From contig NZ_JACHIA010000011.1 in assembly GCF_014202995.1 (NCBI RefSeq), forward strand, positions 1 through 64,000: DNA of 64,000 bases, read 5' to 3'. Shown in pieces: positions 23,972-33,544 of the stretch. The DNA comes from Longimicrobium terrae (lineage in GTDB: Bacteria; Gemmatimonadota; Gemmatimonadetes; Longimicrobiales; Longimicrobiaceae). Within the stretch, counting starts at the first letter, position 1; each line of letters begins with the position of its first letter. The translations under genes and the position numbers were made by a program. The notes beneath the pieces were generated by a model. The model made no database searches. It saw only the letters and a program-made list of their open reading frames with translations, and was not told the origin of the DNA.

Positions 23972-24730
23972 TCAGGACGTGGCGCAGTACGCGGCGATGG
24001 TGTTGACGGCGGTGATGTTGACCTGCGCGCCCTGGCGGACCAGGTACTCGGATGCGCCGTAGCGCGGGGAGCCGGGATGCCAGTTGTAGGTGTAGCCCAG
24101 CCGGGTCCACGGGTAGCCCAGCCCGGGCTGCCCTTGGCCGGACTGCGGATAGCCGTTCGGAACCTGCCACGAGGAAAGCATCTGGTTGGCCATCCACACC
24201 ACGTGCGCCGTATCCACGCCGGCGGGAAACTGGAGGCCGCAGGAGGCGGACGGGCCGCCTGCGCAGGGCCACTGCGTGGTGACGGCGGGATCGACCGTGG
24301 GGCGGAACATGGCGGCGGCGGGCGCGGTGATCTCCACGAAGTACGCGACGGAGTCCGCGGGGTGCAGGCCCAGCAGCTGGCGCAGGCGCATCTTTACGTC
24401 CTCGCCCGTCCAGTCGTCGCACGAGTCGCGCACTTCCGGCACGACCGTCACCCACGTCTGGCGCTGCATGGTCTGCGGCCCGGTGGACGGGTTCCAGGTT
24501 CCGAGCGTAACCACCCGCACGTTGCCGGCGGAATCCGCGACGACCGGGTGAAGCGGAAGCACGTTCTGGGGCGAGTACATGGCGGAGTTGGCCATGGCCT
24601 GCGCGTACGCCTGGATCAGCGGCGGCACCCCGGCCGCGGGTGCGGGGCCGGAGGGCAGGGACGTGGTCTGCGTGCACGCGCCCAGCAGCACGAGCAAGGT
24701 GGTGGCGATGAATCGTGGAGTCGTGATCAT
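23972..24730 (-). CDS. Lipoprotein of unknown function
   Basis: This 252-residue protein begins with a lipoprotein signal and lipobox LLGAC (residues 15-19). The mature part has four further cysteines (DSCDDW, PCAGG, SCGLQ and AYCATS), likely two disulfides, and a Tyr/Pro/Gly-rich region (GYPQSGQGQPGLGYPWTRLGYTYNWHPGSPRYG). No family is recognised. The ATG at 24730 is the only start giving a signal peptide; a longer reading to 25270 runs through repeat DNA. Confidence 0.72.
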   Translation of the reverse strand: MITTPRFIATTLLVLLGACTQTTSLPSGPAPAAGVPPLIQAYAQAMANSAMYSPQNVLPLHPVVADSAGNVRVVTLGTWNPSTGPQTMQRQTWVTVVPEVRDSCDDWTGEDVKMRLRQLLGLHPADSVAYFVEITAPAAAMFRPTVDPAVTTQWPCAGGPSASCGLQFPAGVDTAHVVWMANQMLSSWQVPNGYPQSGQGQPGLGYPWTRLGYTYNWHPGSPRYGASEYLVRQGAQVNITAVNTIAAYCATS

Positions 24731-24884
24731 GATCGGGGTGGGATGGAGGCATGATGTGGATCGAACGCCACCAAAAAGCGTCGGGAGCCGCGTGTGCGCA
24801 AGGCTGATGATTTTTGCGATCGACGGATGGCAGTGCAGAAACGTGGCTCGAGCAGGTCGGCGCATGCGGAGGCACCCCTCTCCC

Positions 24885-25186
24885 CCCAGCCCCCTCTCCC
24901 GCAAGCGGGAGAGGGGGAGCCGTTCGGTTCGGGCGGCGGGTTCGGCTCGCGGCGCGATCGCCGCGTTCGTGGCTCCGCGGAGAAGTTGAAGCCCCGAACC
25001 GGACGCGCCAGCGGCCGGTGTCGGGGCTTTGCGGTGTTCGAGCGGCGGATTCATCCGCTCAGGATGGAATCGGGCGAGCATTTCTCCGCTCCCCGACCGG
25101 AACCCCAGGCGGCGACCAACCCTCCCCCGGTCTTTTTCGGGGGAGGGTGGGCCGGTGGTGCCGGCCCGGGTGGGGGCCGCCCTGGA
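24885..25186 (-). repeat. Composite intergenic element, copy A
   Basis: This copy lies in reverse orientation. It contains, right to left, a GGCCCCCACCCGGGCCGGCACCACCGGCCC block with a CCCTCCCCC...GGGGGAGGG stem (25115-25184), a GAATCCGCCGCTC...GGGGCTTCAAC block (about 24986-25066) and a CTCTCCCGC...GCGGGAGAGG block (24885-24920). The three blocks recur in the same order in copies B and C. The element fills most of the 550-nt gap upstream of the lipoprotein gene. Confidence 0.85.
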
Positions 25187-25282
25187 CTCCGCCCGTCGCG
25201 CGGATCCATAACCATCGCCCCAAACGAAAAGCGGGCCCCGCGACCGGAATCGCGGGGCCCGCCTGTCCATCCAACCGCCCGA

Positions 25283-26794
25283 TCAGCTCCTGGCGGACGT
25301 CTGCTGCTGCGGAACCGACATCGTGGGAATGAACCGGCGAATCTCGCGCAGCCCGCTCATCAGGTAGTCGATCACCTCGCCCGCCGTGTACCCGCTGCGG
25401 TCGCTGCCGATGAAGCGGCGGATGTTCTTGAGCTCGTCGCCGCTGGTGATCAGCGGCTGCTCCACACTGCCGTCCGTGCGGTGCTGCGGATGGCCCACCA
25501 CCGCGAACAGCGCGTTGCACAGGCACTTGCGCCCGGCGGTATCCTCCACGCAGCCGCCCTTCTTGACGTACGTGTCCACCGGCTCGGCGGCGCAGCGGTA
25601 GTCGATGCGGCCGTCGGGGCGCCTGTACGCCTCGCGCAGGTAGCCCAGGTCGCACACGCGCTTGCGCTTGGCGTACGTGGCGGGGTCGGCCATGGTGCCG
25701 CCGATCTGCACCACCTTGAACGGAAAGCCCGTGGGCGACGCGCGGCCGTCCGTGAGCACGTCGATGCGGTCTTCCTGCGCTTGGCGGATGACGTCGGCCT
25801 TGAGCTCCGGCGTGATCCCCGACTCTTCGGCGTAGGCGAACAGCGTTCCCACCTGGATCCCCGCGGCGCCCGCGTCCAGCGCGGCCTGCAGCCGCTCCGG
25901 CGAGCCCGCGCTGCCGGCCAGCCAGAAGGGAAGCCCGTGGTCCTTCATCTTTTCCAGATCGACCTCGTCGCGCTCGCCGTAGATCGGCTCGCCGCGCTCG
26001 TTCAGCGTCAGCTCGCCGCGGGGCGGGGCGTTGTGGCCGCCCGCAGTGGGCGCCTCGATGATGAACCCGTCCACCCGCCCCGACGCCTTGCGCACCAGCA
26101 TGGTGGCCAGCGAGTTGGAGGCGATGATGGGAAGGAAGTAGGGCCGCTTCATGGGCACCGGTGGCGTGGCGGAATGCACGCGCGGGTCAAAGCTCAGCAC
26201 CGCCGTCTCGTCGCGCGCCAGCCCCTCGACGTCGAACTTCATGGACGCGGGCTCGTGCGCGGCAAAGCGGTCCAGCACGCCCGGGATGTCCTTGGGGATG
26301 CCGGCGCCCATCAGCACGTAGTCCACCTGGGCCAGCATGGCGCCGTACAGCGTGGCCAGGTTGGGCATCTGCACCTTGGTGAGCAGGTTGATGCCCACGG
26401 GCCCGGAGTGCCCTTCCTTGGCCAGGTACACCTCCACGAACGACGCCAGCACGGTGAGCTGTTCGCGCACCTTGCTCACCACCTGGCGGTACATGGGGAT
26501 TTCCTTGTACGACTCGCCTTCGCCCAGGCCGTCGGGGCGAAAGTACCGCGTAAGAACGTCCGTGCACACGTCGGGGAACGGGAACGCCTCCATGGCGCGG
26601 CGGATGTGCCCGCCCATGTCGCCGTCCTGCAGCCGCCGGATCATCAGTGAGTCGATGGAGGTGCCGGACACGACGCCCATGTGACCCCGCAGAGCGACGG
26701 CCTTGGCCAGCACCCAGTTCGAGACCCCTACCCCCATGCCGCCCTGAATGATGAGCGGGTGCGTGACGGATGCGATCATGTCCTTGCGGGGCAC
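25283..26794 (-). CDS. Nitronate monooxygenase-like FMN flavoprotein, long form
   Basis: This 503-residue protein belongs to the nitronate monooxygenase / 2-nitropropane dioxygenase TIM-barrel family. The FMN site is visible in IIQGGMGVGVSNW, EAPTAGGHNAPP, AGSAGSPERLQAALDAGAAGIQVGTLFAY. The usual family length is 320-370 residues; here a C-terminal extension of over 100 residues carries Cys clusters (RCAAEP, KKGGCVED, KCLCNALF) that may bind a metal or make disulfides. The reaction is unknown; nitronate oxidation or enoyl-ACP reduction (FabK-like) are possible. A GTG at 26794 is taken as start; an ATG at 26779 is a good alternative. Confidence 0.85.
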   Translation of the reverse strand: MPRKDMIASVTHPLIIQGGMGVGVSNWVLAKAVALRGHMGVVSGTSIDSLMIRRLQDGDMGGHIRRAMEAFPFPDVCTDVLTRYFRPDGLGEGESYKEIPMYRQVVSKVREQLTVLASFVEVYLAKEGHSGPVGINLLTKVQMPNLATLYGAMLAQVDYVLMGAGIPKDIPGVLDRFAAHEPASMKFDVEGLARDETAVLSFDPRVHSATPPVPMKRPYFLPIIASNSLATMLVRKASGRVDGFIIEAPTAGGHNAPPRGELTLNERGEPIYGERDEVDLEKMKDHGLPFWLAGSAGSPERLQAALDAGAAGIQVGTLFAYAEESGITPELKADVIRQAQEDRIDVLTDGRASPTGFPFKVVQIGGTMADPATYAKRKRVCDLGYLREAYRRPDGRIDYRCAAEPVDTYVKKGGCVEDTAGRKCLCNALFAVVGHPQHRTDGSVEQPLITSGDELKNIRRFIGSDRSGYTAGEVIDYLMSGLREIRRFIPTMSVPQQQTSARS

Positions 26795-27738
26795 ACGGTT
26801 CCGATTCCTGCTCTCCGGTCTGCCCGAGATGCCGGGCGGGCGGAGTCAAGCTGCTGGAATCAAACGACTTAGCGGTTTCCGGATCGTTAAAGATGAGCGC
26901 TGTTCACCCATCGCGCAAGTCCCGCACCGCCGCGGCGGGGGTGGCCGGCGCCTTCTGTTTGATTCGTAACCCGTTGGGGCTGAGGAGTTTCCATTCCGCG
27001 AAATCTCACTGACCCGGCGGTCAGATTGGTGGGGCCTTCCGGAGCCGGGCGGGGCGGGGAAGATGATTCGCCGGAGGCGGGGTTCGCGGGTGGCCCCCAC
27101 CCGGGCCGGCACCACCGGCCCACCCTCCCCCGAAAAAGACCGGGGGAGGGTTGTTGGCGGCGATATCTCGGCGTGTGTGGGTTGAGCGAATGAATCCGCC
27201 GCTCCAACAGCGGGAACCCCCGACACGGCGCTATTCGCGCGCCGTTCGGGGCTTCAACTGCATCGGAACCAAGCTACCCGCGCCGCAATCCGGCGCCGTG
27301 CTGAGGTCTCCCTTTCTCCCGCGGAGCGGGGGAGAGGGCCGGGGAGAGGGGGCCTCTCCGATCGCGCGGCACCATCCGAAGCACATCGAACCCGCAGTTC
27401 TCCCCTCTCCGCGCGGCAGTTTGCACGGGGAGGGGCCTCATAGCGTCGGACGCGACCAACCTTTCCGATCCGCACGGCACTGGTGTGTGCTCCCTCTCCC
27501 ACATCCGTTCGTGGGAGAGGGTCGTCGTGCGCAGCACGCGGGGTGAGGGCCCACAGCCCGCGTGCCACACCTCAGTCCGCCCGGCCCGCGCGACGCCCCC
27601 TCGCCGCCTTCCGACGCCAGCCATATCTTTGGCGATAGACAGTTGTCGCCTGCCCACGTTCGCCGATCCGCGTCTCCGACGCCGCGCGCCCGTTCATCGT
27701 CCGTGCGCGGCGGAGACGCTTTTCCTGGAGATGGACTG
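26795..27738. other. Long intergenic region occupied by repeats
   Basis: No gene is recognised in these 944 nt. Positions 27091-27436 are copy B of the composite element. At 27480-27555 a further CTCTCCCAC...GTGGGAGAGG hairpin block occurs. A TATCTT box (27624-27629), the same as in three other promoters here, lies about 110 nt before hemQ. Confidence 0.6.
27091..27436 (+). repeat. Composite intergenic element, copy B
   Basis: Blocks in order: GGCCCCCACCCGGGCCGGCACC with the CCCTCCCCCGAAAAAGACCGGGGGAGGG stem (27091-27151); GAGCGAATGAATCCGCCGCTCC...GGGGCTTCAAC (27183-27260); CTGAGGTCTCCC...GAGAGGG (27300-27353); and CTCCCCTCTCCGCGCGGCAGTTTGCACGGGGAGGGG (27399-27434). Identity with copy C is very high within blocks and poor between them. 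Confidence 0.85.
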
Positions 27739-28554
<816 letters not shown>

Positions 28555-28582
28555 CAGAAAGCCGGCGGCGGGTCCAACTGGG

Positions 28583-28607
28583 GCCCGGTCCCCTCTCGGG
28601 ACCGGGC
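28583..28607 (+). terminator. Hairpin after hemQ
   Basis: GCCCGGTCCC pairs with GGGACCGGGC around CTCTC, 29 nt after the stop codon. The U-tract is weak, so termination may be partial. Confidence 0.6.
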
Positions 28608-28693
28608 TCGTCTGCCGCTGGCCCTTATCGCAAACGTACCCTCCGGGCGCTTCGTTCTGGCCGAACCGGGCGGAGTGGTCGTACATTCAGCGA

Positions 28694-29476
28694 ATGAACT
28701 GGATCACCCCCTTTGAAGCCGTCGGCCGCGGCACGATCGGCGTGCTGTCCGACTTCGGTCGGTTCAGCCGCTTCATCGCGCAGACCGGTCAGGCGTTGTG
28801 GGACGTACGCACCTGGCTTTCCCTGACCGCGGGGCAGATGCGCAAGCTGGGGGTGAACTCGCTCCCCATTGCGCTCTTTCTGTCCGCGTTCACCGGAATC
28901 GTGCTGGCGCTGCAGGCGTCGTACACCTTCACCGGCGCCATCCCGCTGTACTTCGTGGGTACGCTGGTGGGCAAGACCATGATGCTGGAGCTGGGCCCGG
29001 TGCTTACGGGGCTGGCCATGTCCGGCCGCGTGGGCGCCAACATCGCGGCCGAACTGGGCACCATGCGCGTGTCGGAGCAGATCGACGCGCTGGAAACGAT
29101 GGCGTACAACCCGCACTCGTACCTGGTACTGCCCCGGGTGATCGCGGGAACGCTCATGGTTCCCATCATCGTCACCTTCAGCAACGTCATCGGCATCGCC
29201 TGCGGGTGGGTTACGGCCATGCAGATGCTGGACATGAGCAGCCAGCAGTTCGTGCTGGGGCTGCGGCTCTTCTTTGATCCGTTCGACATCACCTACTACC
29301 TGATCAAGTCCGTTTCCTTCGGCTTCGTCATCACCATCCTGGGCTGCTACCAGGGGTTCTACACCGAGGGCGGCGCCGAGGGCGTGGGCGTGGCCACGAC
29401 GCGCGCGGTGGTGCTGGCGAGCGTGATGATCCTGGTGCTGGACGCCTTCTGGGCCGCCACGCTGCTGCAGACGTGA
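28694..29476 (+). CDS. mlaE: MlaE-type ABC permease for lipid transport
   Basis: This 260-residue inner-membrane permease belongs to the MlaE/DUF140 family that works with an MCE protein to move phospholipids between inner and outer membranes. Signature segments are LFLSAFTGIVLALQA, KTMMLELGPVLTGLAMSGRVGANIAAELGTMRVSEQIDALETMAYNP, and the C-terminal helices. Five or so membrane helices are predictable. Its stop codon overlaps the start of mlaF by 4 nt. The operon mlaE-mlaF-mlaD lacks the MlaB and MlaC subunits of the E. coli system. Confidence 0.95.
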   Translation: MNWITPFEAVGRGTIGVLSDFGRFSRFIAQTGQALWDVRTWLSLTAGQMRKLGVNSLPIALFLSAFTGIVLALQASYTFTGAIPLYFVGTLVGKTMMLELGPVLTGLAMSGRVGANIAAELGTMRVSEQIDALETMAYNPHSYLVLPRVIAGTLMVPIIVTFSNVIGIACGWVTAMQMLDMSSQQFVLGLRLFFDPFDITYYLIKSVSFGFVITILGCYQGFYTEGGAEGVGVATTRAVVLASVMILVLDAFWAATLLQT

Positions 29477-30294
29477 GCATCGAACTCATCGACGTGCACA
29501 AGTCGTTCGGCCCCAAGCAGATCCTGCGCGGGCTGAACCTTGAGGTCAAGGAAGGCCAGACCGTTTCGCTGGTGGGCTTTTCGGGCGCGGGCAAGTCGCT
29601 GACGCTCAAGCACATCGCGGGGCTGATGACGCCGGACCGCGGCACCATCAAGGTGGACGGGCAGAACATTCCCACGCTGTCGCGGCAGGATCTGTACAAG
29701 CTGCGGCTGGACATCGGGTACGTCTTTCAGTTCGCGGCGCTGTTCGACAGCATGACCATCGCCGAGAACCTGTCGATGGGGCTCATCAAGAAGGGCGGGA
29801 TGAGCGCGTCGGAAATCCGCGACCGGGTGGCCGAGTCGCTGGACCGGGTGGGGCTTTCCGGATTCCAGGACCGCTATCCGTCGGAGATGTCGGGCGGGCA
29901 GCAGAAGCGGGCGGGGCTGGCGCGCGCCGTGGCGTATCGTCCCAAGTACCTGCTGTACGACGAGCCCACCAGCGGCCTGGACCCGGTGACCACCGAGGTC
30001 ATCGACCGGCTGATTCTGAAGATGAAGGAAGATCTGGGGGTCACCAGCCTGGTGATTACCCACGACATGAAGAGCGCGTACAACATCAGCGACCGCATCG
30101 CCATGCTCTTTGAGGGCAGGGTGGTGGAGGAAGGCACGCCGGAAGAGTTCCAGCGCTCCAGGCACCCCCTGGTTCGCGGCTTCGTGGAGGGGCGTCCGGA
30201 GGTGATCGAGGAGGCGCAGCGGCAGATGGCCGAGGAAGCCGCGAACGGCGGAGACGGACACCGCGGGCACGGCTCGCAGGGGAGACACGCATGA
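29473..30294 (+). CDS. mlaF: MlaF-type ABC ATPase
   Basis: This 273-residue ATPase drives the MlaE permease. It has Walker A (GFSGAGKSLTLK), the Q-loop (YVFQFAALFDSMT), signature MSGGQQKRAGLARA, Walker B (YLLYDEPTSGLDP) and the switch His (VITHDMKSA). The start is a GTG overlapping the mlaE stop (GTGA). The last 35 residues are rich in Glu, Gly and His. Its stop overlaps the mlaD start (ATGA), so the three subunits are made in a coupled way. Confidence 0.95.
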   Translation: MSIELIDVHKSFGPKQILRGLNLEVKEGQTVSLVGFSGAGKSLTLKHIAGLMTPDRGTIKVDGQNIPTLSRQDLYKLRLDIGYVFQFAALFDSMTIAENLSMGLIKKGGMSASEIRDRVAESLDRVGLSGFQDRYPSEMSGGQQKRAGLARAVAYRPKYLLYDEPTSGLDPVTTEVIDRLILKMKEDLGVTSLVITHDMKSAYNISDRIAMLFEGRVVEEGTPEEFQRSRHPLVRGFVEGRPEVIEEAQRQMAEEAANGGDGHRGHGSQGRHA

Positions 30295-31388
30295 GGTTCA
30301 AGAACGAGGCGGTCGTAGGGCTGGTGGTGATCCTGGGGATCCTTACCGCGGTGGCCGGATCGGTGTGGCTCAGCGGCCAGAGCTGGGGCGCGGCGCAGCG
30401 CGACATCAGCGCGGCGTTCAGCGACGTGGGCGCGCTTACCGAGGGCAACGCGGTCAAGTACCGCGGGGTCAAGGTGGGCCGCGTGAGCAAGATCGAGCTG
30501 TCGCCGCGCGGAACGGGCGTGTACGTGACCATGGGCGTGGACCCCTCGGTCACCATCCCCCGCAACGCGGCGGTGCTGCTGAGCGCCGAGTCCATGTTCG
30601 GGGACTGGCAGGCGGAAATCATCAGCCAGAGCGACTTTCCGGACCTGGTCTTTACCTCCGTGCCGCGGCGCGACGTGCTTCCGGGCGCGGCGCTCCCCGA
30701 CATTTCGGAGCTGACGGCCGTGGCCGCGCGCATCGCCGGCGACATTGAAACGCTGTCGACGCGCATCCAGATCGCCTTCACGCCCGAGACGGCGGTGAAG
30801 ATCCGGCAGACGATCGAGAACGTGGAAGGCGTGACGGAGCAGCTGAGCGGCTTTGTGGACCAGCAGACGCGCACCTACGGGCAGGTGGGCACCAACGTGC
30901 TGGCGTCCACGGAAAACATCCGCCTCGCCACGGCCGAGGCGCGGCAGACCATGGCGGACGTGCGCACCAGCCTGCAGGGCGGCGACGTGCAGCAGATTCT
31001 GAGCAACGCGCGCCAGGCCAGCGCCAACCTGAACACGCTCAGCTCGCAGCTGTCCACGGCGGCGTCGGGAATGCCCGGGCTGCTGGCGCGCACGGACACC
31101 ACGATCGCGGCGTTCGGCGCCACGGCCACGGTGCTGAACCAGACGCTCACCGGGCTGCAGCCGGGGCTGGCGGAAGTGGGGCCGACGGTGGCGGAGACGC
31201 GGGCGCTGATCACCAACTTCAACGGCCTGCTCACCAACCTGCAGAGCAACCAGGGCAGCATCGGCCGGCTGATGACGGACCCGGCGCTGTACGAGGAGAC
31301 GCAGCGGCTGATCGTGACCATGCAGCGGCTGATGGCCGACATTCAGGCGAATCCGGGGAAGTACATCGCGGAGCTGCAAATCTTTTAG
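30291..31388 (+). CDS. mlaD: MlaD-type MCE protein
   Basis: This 365-residue substrate-binding protein is anchored by an N-terminal helix (residues 7-27: AVVGLVVILGILTAVAGSVWL). An MCE domain follows (about 35-115) with FSDVGALTEGNAVKYRGVKVGRVSKIEL. The C-terminal 230 residues are helical, with heptad-like Gln, Ala and Leu spacing, forming the tube that spans the periplasm in longer MCE proteins. It is last in the mla operon, and a terminator follows at 31479. Confidence 0.93.
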   Translation: MRFKNEAVVGLVVILGILTAVAGSVWLSGQSWGAAQRDISAAFSDVGALTEGNAVKYRGVKVGRVSKIELSPRGTGVYVTMGVDPSVTIPRNAAVLLSAESMFGDWQAEIISQSDFPDLVFTSVPRRDVLPGAALPDISELTAVAARIAGDIETLSTRIQIAFTPETAVKIRQTIENVEGVTEQLSGFVDQQTRTYGQVGTNVLASTENIRLATAEARQTMADVRTSLQGGDVQQILSNARQASANLNTLSSQLSTAASGMPGLLARTDTTIAAFGATATVLNQTLTGLQPGLAEVGPTVAETRALITNFNGLLTNLQSNQGSIGRLMTDPALYEETQRLIVTMQRLMADIQANPGKYIAELQIF

Positions 31389-31393
31389 GGAAA

Positions 31394-31430
31394 GTGCGTG
31401 AGTGCTGGGTGCGTGAGTGCGTGAGTGCTC
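31394..31430. repeat. GTGCGTGAGTGC array
   Basis: The 29-nt sequence beginning AGTGCGTGAGTGCTGGGTGC is repeated exactly, inverted, at 55348-55381 and in degenerate form at 149-222. It follows the mlaD stop codon at once. Confidence 0.85.
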
Positions 31431-31478
31431 CGCGTGCATCCGGGGCTCGGGCGTGAGCGAGGGAATGAGGACAACCGG

Positions 31479-31517
31479 CGGGCGGGGCAACGAGCAGCGG
31501 GTTGCCCCGCCCGTTTT
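31479..31517 (+). terminator. Terminator of the mla operon
   Basis: CGGGCGGGGCAAC pairs with GTTGCCCCGCCCG across a 9-nt loop and is followed by TTTTG. Confidence 0.88.
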
Positions 31518-31592
31518 GCGGGGTGGAGCGCAGGCGGGGGGTGATGGTGTCGCCGTGAAGATGATCCAGGCGCGATGGGCGGAGTTCGCGGG

Positions 31593-32046
31593 CGGCCCCC
31601 ACCCGGGCCGGCACCACCGGCCCACCCTCCCCCAAAAAAGACTGGGGGAGGGTTGTTGGGGCGGCGGGTTCGGTGCGGACCGGCGAATGCCCTGCGTGAG
31701 CGAATCTCGTTGAGCGAATGAATCCGCCGCTCGAACAGCGGGAACCCCCGACACCGGCCGCTGTCGCGTCCGGTTCGGGGCTTCAACCGCGTTTGGGGGC
31801 GAGCAGATTGGTTTGCGGCCGCAGTCCGCGGAGGCGGACTTCGTGTGTTTCGAGGCGCGGTTTCAACCGCCGGACAGAATCTGGCGCGCCCGCCGCGGTT
31901 TGCCTGCGGGCTGAGGTCTCCCCCTCTCCCGCTTGCGGGAGAGGGGGCCGTGGGGAGAGGGGTGCCCGCCGCCGCGCCACACCATCCGGATCACGATGAG
32001 TTGTCCTTCTCCCCTCTCCGTGCGTCTGTTTGCACGGGGAGGGGCC
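31593..32046 (+). repeat. Composite intergenic element, copy C
   Basis: The largest copy. Blocks: GGCCCCCACCCGGGCCGGCACC with a GGGGGAGGG stem (31593-31653), GAGCGAATGAATCCGCCGCTC...GGGGCTTCAACC (31712-31790), an extra block GCGGACTTCGTGTGTTTCGAGGCGCGGTTTC (31817-31876) whose inverted copy is at 349-407, CTGAGGTCTCCCCCTCTCCCGC (31912-31955) and TTGCACGGGGAGGGGCC (32011-32046). It fills nearly all of the gap between the mla operon and lysC. Confidence 0.85.
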
Positions 32047-32145
32047 GGGGGAGGGGCCACCCGGCGCCGCCCCATCCTTTCCCCCCTTCCGCGCTCCCTT
32101 ACATTCCCCACACGCACGGCGCTCGCCCGCCGCGGGCACCGCATG

Positions 32146-32154
32146 TGCTACAGT
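32146..32154 (+). promoter_or_regulatory. Extended -10 promoter candidate for lysC
   Basis: TGCTACAGT fits the extended -10 form TGn-TATAAT, 98 nt upstream of the lysC ATG. No -35 box is evident. Confidence 0.35.
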
Positions 32155-32252
32155 GTCACCGTGTCGTCTCCGCCGCGCGCGAGCACGAAGCCTGCTCACG
32201 CGCGGCCGGTGTGCACGGCAGCCGCGTCCTTCACCTGTTTCCACGCCCGTAG

Positions 32253-33533
32253 ATGGCCCTGATCGTCCAGAAGTACGGCGGCACCTCGGTAGGATCTCCG
32301 GAACGCATCCGCGCGGTGGCGGCTCGCGTGGCGCGGGCGCACCGGCGCGGCGACCAGGTCGTCGTCGTCGTTTCCGCCATGGGCGACACGACGGACGACC
32401 TGATCACCCTCGCCCATCTGGTCACCGGCGCCGAGAACGCCGCCGCCCAGCATCCGCGCGAGATGGACATGCTGCTCACCAGCGGCGAACGCATCTCCAT
32501 GGCGCTCGTGGCCATGGCCATCTGCCGCGAAGGGGTGCCCGCGCGCTCGCTGACCGGCAGCCAGGCCGCCATCATCACCGACACGCGCCACACCGCCGCC
32601 CGCATCCTCGAAGTCCGCGCGGAACGTGTGCGCGAGACGGTTGAATCGGGCGAGGTGGCGATCGTGGCCGGCTTTCAGGGCGTGAGCCGCGCGCGCGAAA
32701 TCACCACGCTGGGGCGCGGCGGCAGCGACACCACGGCGGTGGCGCTGGCCTGCGCGCTGGGCGCCGACCGCTGCGAGATCTACACGGACGTGGACGGCAT
32801 CTATAGCGCCGACCCGCGCCGCGTGCCCGCCGCGCGGCGCATTCCGGAGATTTCGCACGCGGAAATGCTGGAGCTGGCCGCCGCCGGCGCGCAGGTGATG
32901 CACCCCCGCGCCGTGGACATGGGCGTCCGCTTCGGCATGGACATCCGCGTGCTTTCCTCCTTTGTGGACGACGCGGACCAGGACGAATCCGGGCGCGGCA
33001 CCCTGATCACCGAGAATCCCACGCTCATGGAAGAGCTCGCCCTTACCGGAATCGCCTCCGCCCGCGGCTTTGCCACCCTGGTGGTGCGCGGCCTTCCCGC
33101 CGGCATGCGCACGCCCACCGAGGTGCTCATCGGCATGGCCGAGGACGGCGTCAGCATCGACATGATCACCGAGGCGCCGCACGCGGACGGCCGCATTCTT
33201 CTGCAGATCACCATTCTGGAAGAAGACATCGAGCGCACGCAGACGGTCATCCGCCGCGTGGCGGAGAAGCTGGGCGCGCCCGATCCCGTCATGGAGGCGC
33301 AGGGCGGACTGGCGCGCATCGCCATGGTGGGAAGCGGAATGCAGGGGCGGCCCGGCGTGTACGCGGCCGCGTTCCGCACGCTGATGGAGGCGGGTGTGGA
33401 CGTGGAGGCGGTGTCGACGTCGTCCATCTCCATCACCGTGTTCGTGGATGCGGCGCGGGAGAACGAGGCGCTGCAGGCGCTGCACACCGGTTTCGGGCTG
33501 GACGCGCCGGCGGCCGTCCCCGCCACGGCCTGA
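32253..33533 (+). CDS. lysC: Aspartate kinase
   Basis: This 426-residue enzyme phosphorylates aspartate, the first step towards lysine, threonine, methionine and diaminopimelate. The kinase domain (about 1-245) shows [39 protein letters not shown] and [13 protein letters not shown]. Two ACT domains (about 265-420) include [10 protein letters not shown] and [19 protein letters not shown], so allosteric inhibition by lysine and/or threonine is expected. It is 11 nt upstream of asd. Start: ATG at 32253. Confidence 0.95.
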   Translation: MALIVQKYGGTSVGSPERIRAVAARVARAHRRGDQVVVVVSAMGDTTDDLITLAHLVTGAENAAAQHPREMDMLLTSGERISMALVAMAICREGVPARSLTGSQAAIITDTRHTAARILEVRAERVRETVESGEVAIVAGFQGVSRAREITTLGRGGSDTTAVALACALGADRCEIYTDVDGIYSADPRRVPAARRIPEISHAEMLELAAAGAQVMHPRAVDMGVRFGMDIRVLSSFVDDADQDESGRGTLITENPTLMEELALTGIASARGFATLVVRGLPAGMRTPTEVLIGMAEDGVSIDMITEAPHADGRILLQITILEEDIERTQTVIRRVAEKLGAPDPVMEAQGGLARIAMVGSGMQGRPGVYAAAFRTLMEAGVDVEAVSTSSISITVFVDAARENEALQALHTGFGLDAPAAVPATA

Positions 33534-33544
33534 GGAGCGCGACC

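Noticed and set aside
31440-31790. Minus-strand frames of 130-150 codons crossing copy C of the intergenic element
   Set aside because: Similar peptides (GRVGRWCRPGWGPP) arise from all copies of the repeat in various frames and orientations, so they are translations of repeat DNA.
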